Shown here piece by piece: positions 7,445 to 7,570 of a stretch of DNA of 7,570 bases. Location of the stretch: NCBI GenBank assembly GCA_023260935.1, contig JALQTL010000421.1, positions 1 to 7,570 of the forward strand, given 5' to 3'. Each line of letters begins with the position of its first letter. The first letter of the stretch is position 1. The notes under the pieces are model-generated. The model saw only the letters and a program-made list of their open reading frames with translations, was not told the DNA's origin and searched no databases. Origin of the DNA: Paracoccaceae bacterium (GTDB taxonomy: Bacteria; Pseudomonadota; Alphaproteobacteria; Rhodobacterales; Rhodobacteraceae). A program made the position numbers and the translations under genes.

Positions 7445-7455
7445 GATTGATCGTG
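7442..7455. repeat. Short palindrome at the sequence discontinuity
   Basis: CACGAT-TG-ATCGTG is a perfect 6-bp inverted repeat with a 2-nt centre, lying exactly where the RND homology ends and the Mom-like peptide begins. A slightly wider pairing of CCACGA (7441-7446) with TCGTGG (7456-7461) overlaps it, and CACGAT recurs at 7485-7490. It may be a joining footprint or coincidence; no terminator T-run follows. Confidence 0.4.
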
Positions 7456-7570
7456 TCGTGGTCTGATACGGAGTATCACGCAGGCACGATCTACAAAGCT
7501 GCTAATTTTGTGTGGCTGAAACGCAGCGCGGCCCACGTGTGGAAAAACGAACAGCGCAAAAACACGTACG
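7447..7570 (+). CDS. Fragment resembling a phage Mom-like (GNAT) DNA-modification protein
   Basis: The + strand frame beginning at about TTG 7447 is open to the window end and reads L-I-V-S-W-S-D-T, then H-A-G-T-I-Y-K-A-A-N-F-V-W-L and a basic tail. From memory of the family, phage Mu Mom and its relatives have near their C-terminus a segment of the form V-S-[YFW]-[AS]-D, a few residues, H-x-G-x-I-Y-[QK]-A-x-[NG]-[FW]; the match in spacing and residues is close. Mom modifies adenine in phage DNA to evade host restriction. The N-terminal part, with the rest of the GNAT fold, is missing because upstream bases belong to the RND gene in antisense, and in that frame a TGA lies at 7396-7398. Base composition is visibly less GC-rich than the preceding 7.4 kb. 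Another phage-borne GNAT protein is possible. Not a complete gene, and the start given is only the homology edge. Confidence 0.5.
   Translation, partial: MIVSWSDTEYHAGTIYKAANFVWLKRSAAHVWKNEQRKNTY

Noticed and set aside
1..7570. CRISPR array, tRNA or insertion sequence
   Set aside because: No spaced direct repeats, cloverleaf-like sequence, transposase or terminal inverted repeats found by reading.

Overview
The window is GC-rich DNA from an alphaproteobacterium, most likely a Rhodobacterales/Rhodobacteraceae-type organism. That assignment is inferred from the gene order, from the long N-terminal extensions on both phosphate permeases, and from protein style. No rRNA or other marker gene is present to confirm it.

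Positions 1-5429 (+ strand) carry the 3' part of a classical phosphate-starvation operon: the end of pstS, then pstC, pstA, pstB, phoU and phoB. PstS captures phosphate in the periplasm, PstC and PstA form the membrane channel, and PstB supplies ATP hydrolysis. PhoU links transporter state to signalling. PhoB is the response regulator that, when phosphorylated, activates Pho-regulon promoters, normally including that of pst itself. The genes are tightly packed: pstC and pstA overlap by ATGA, phoU's ribosome site overlaps the pstB stop, and phoB starts 3 nt after phoU. The one marked break is a UUCG-loop hairpin with a T-rich tail between pstS and pstC, which probably lets pstS be expressed above the rest. 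The sensor kinase PhoR and the operon promoter are not in the window.

Positions 5430-5617 are non-coding except for a perfect 14-bp hairpin that can terminate both the phoB transcript and the convergent gene opposite. Positions 5618-7447 (- strand) encode the C-terminal ~608 residues of an RND-family efflux permease. It is cut at transmembrane segment 5, so the N-terminal ~40% is absent.

The last ~125 bases (about 7447-7570) do not continue the RND gene. Composition shifts to lower GC, and the + strand is open to the window end with a peptide containing D-T-x-x-x-H-x-G-T-I-Y-K-A-A-N-F. This resembles the C-terminal part of phage Mom-like (GNAT-fold) DNA-modification proteins. The abrupt switch, next to a short palindrome, is the main oddity. 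It is either a chimeric assembly or amplification join or a real phage/mobile-DNA junction inside the RND gene, and the sequence alone cannot decide. Apart from this edge I see no undescribed system; the rest is a conserved housekeeping operon.
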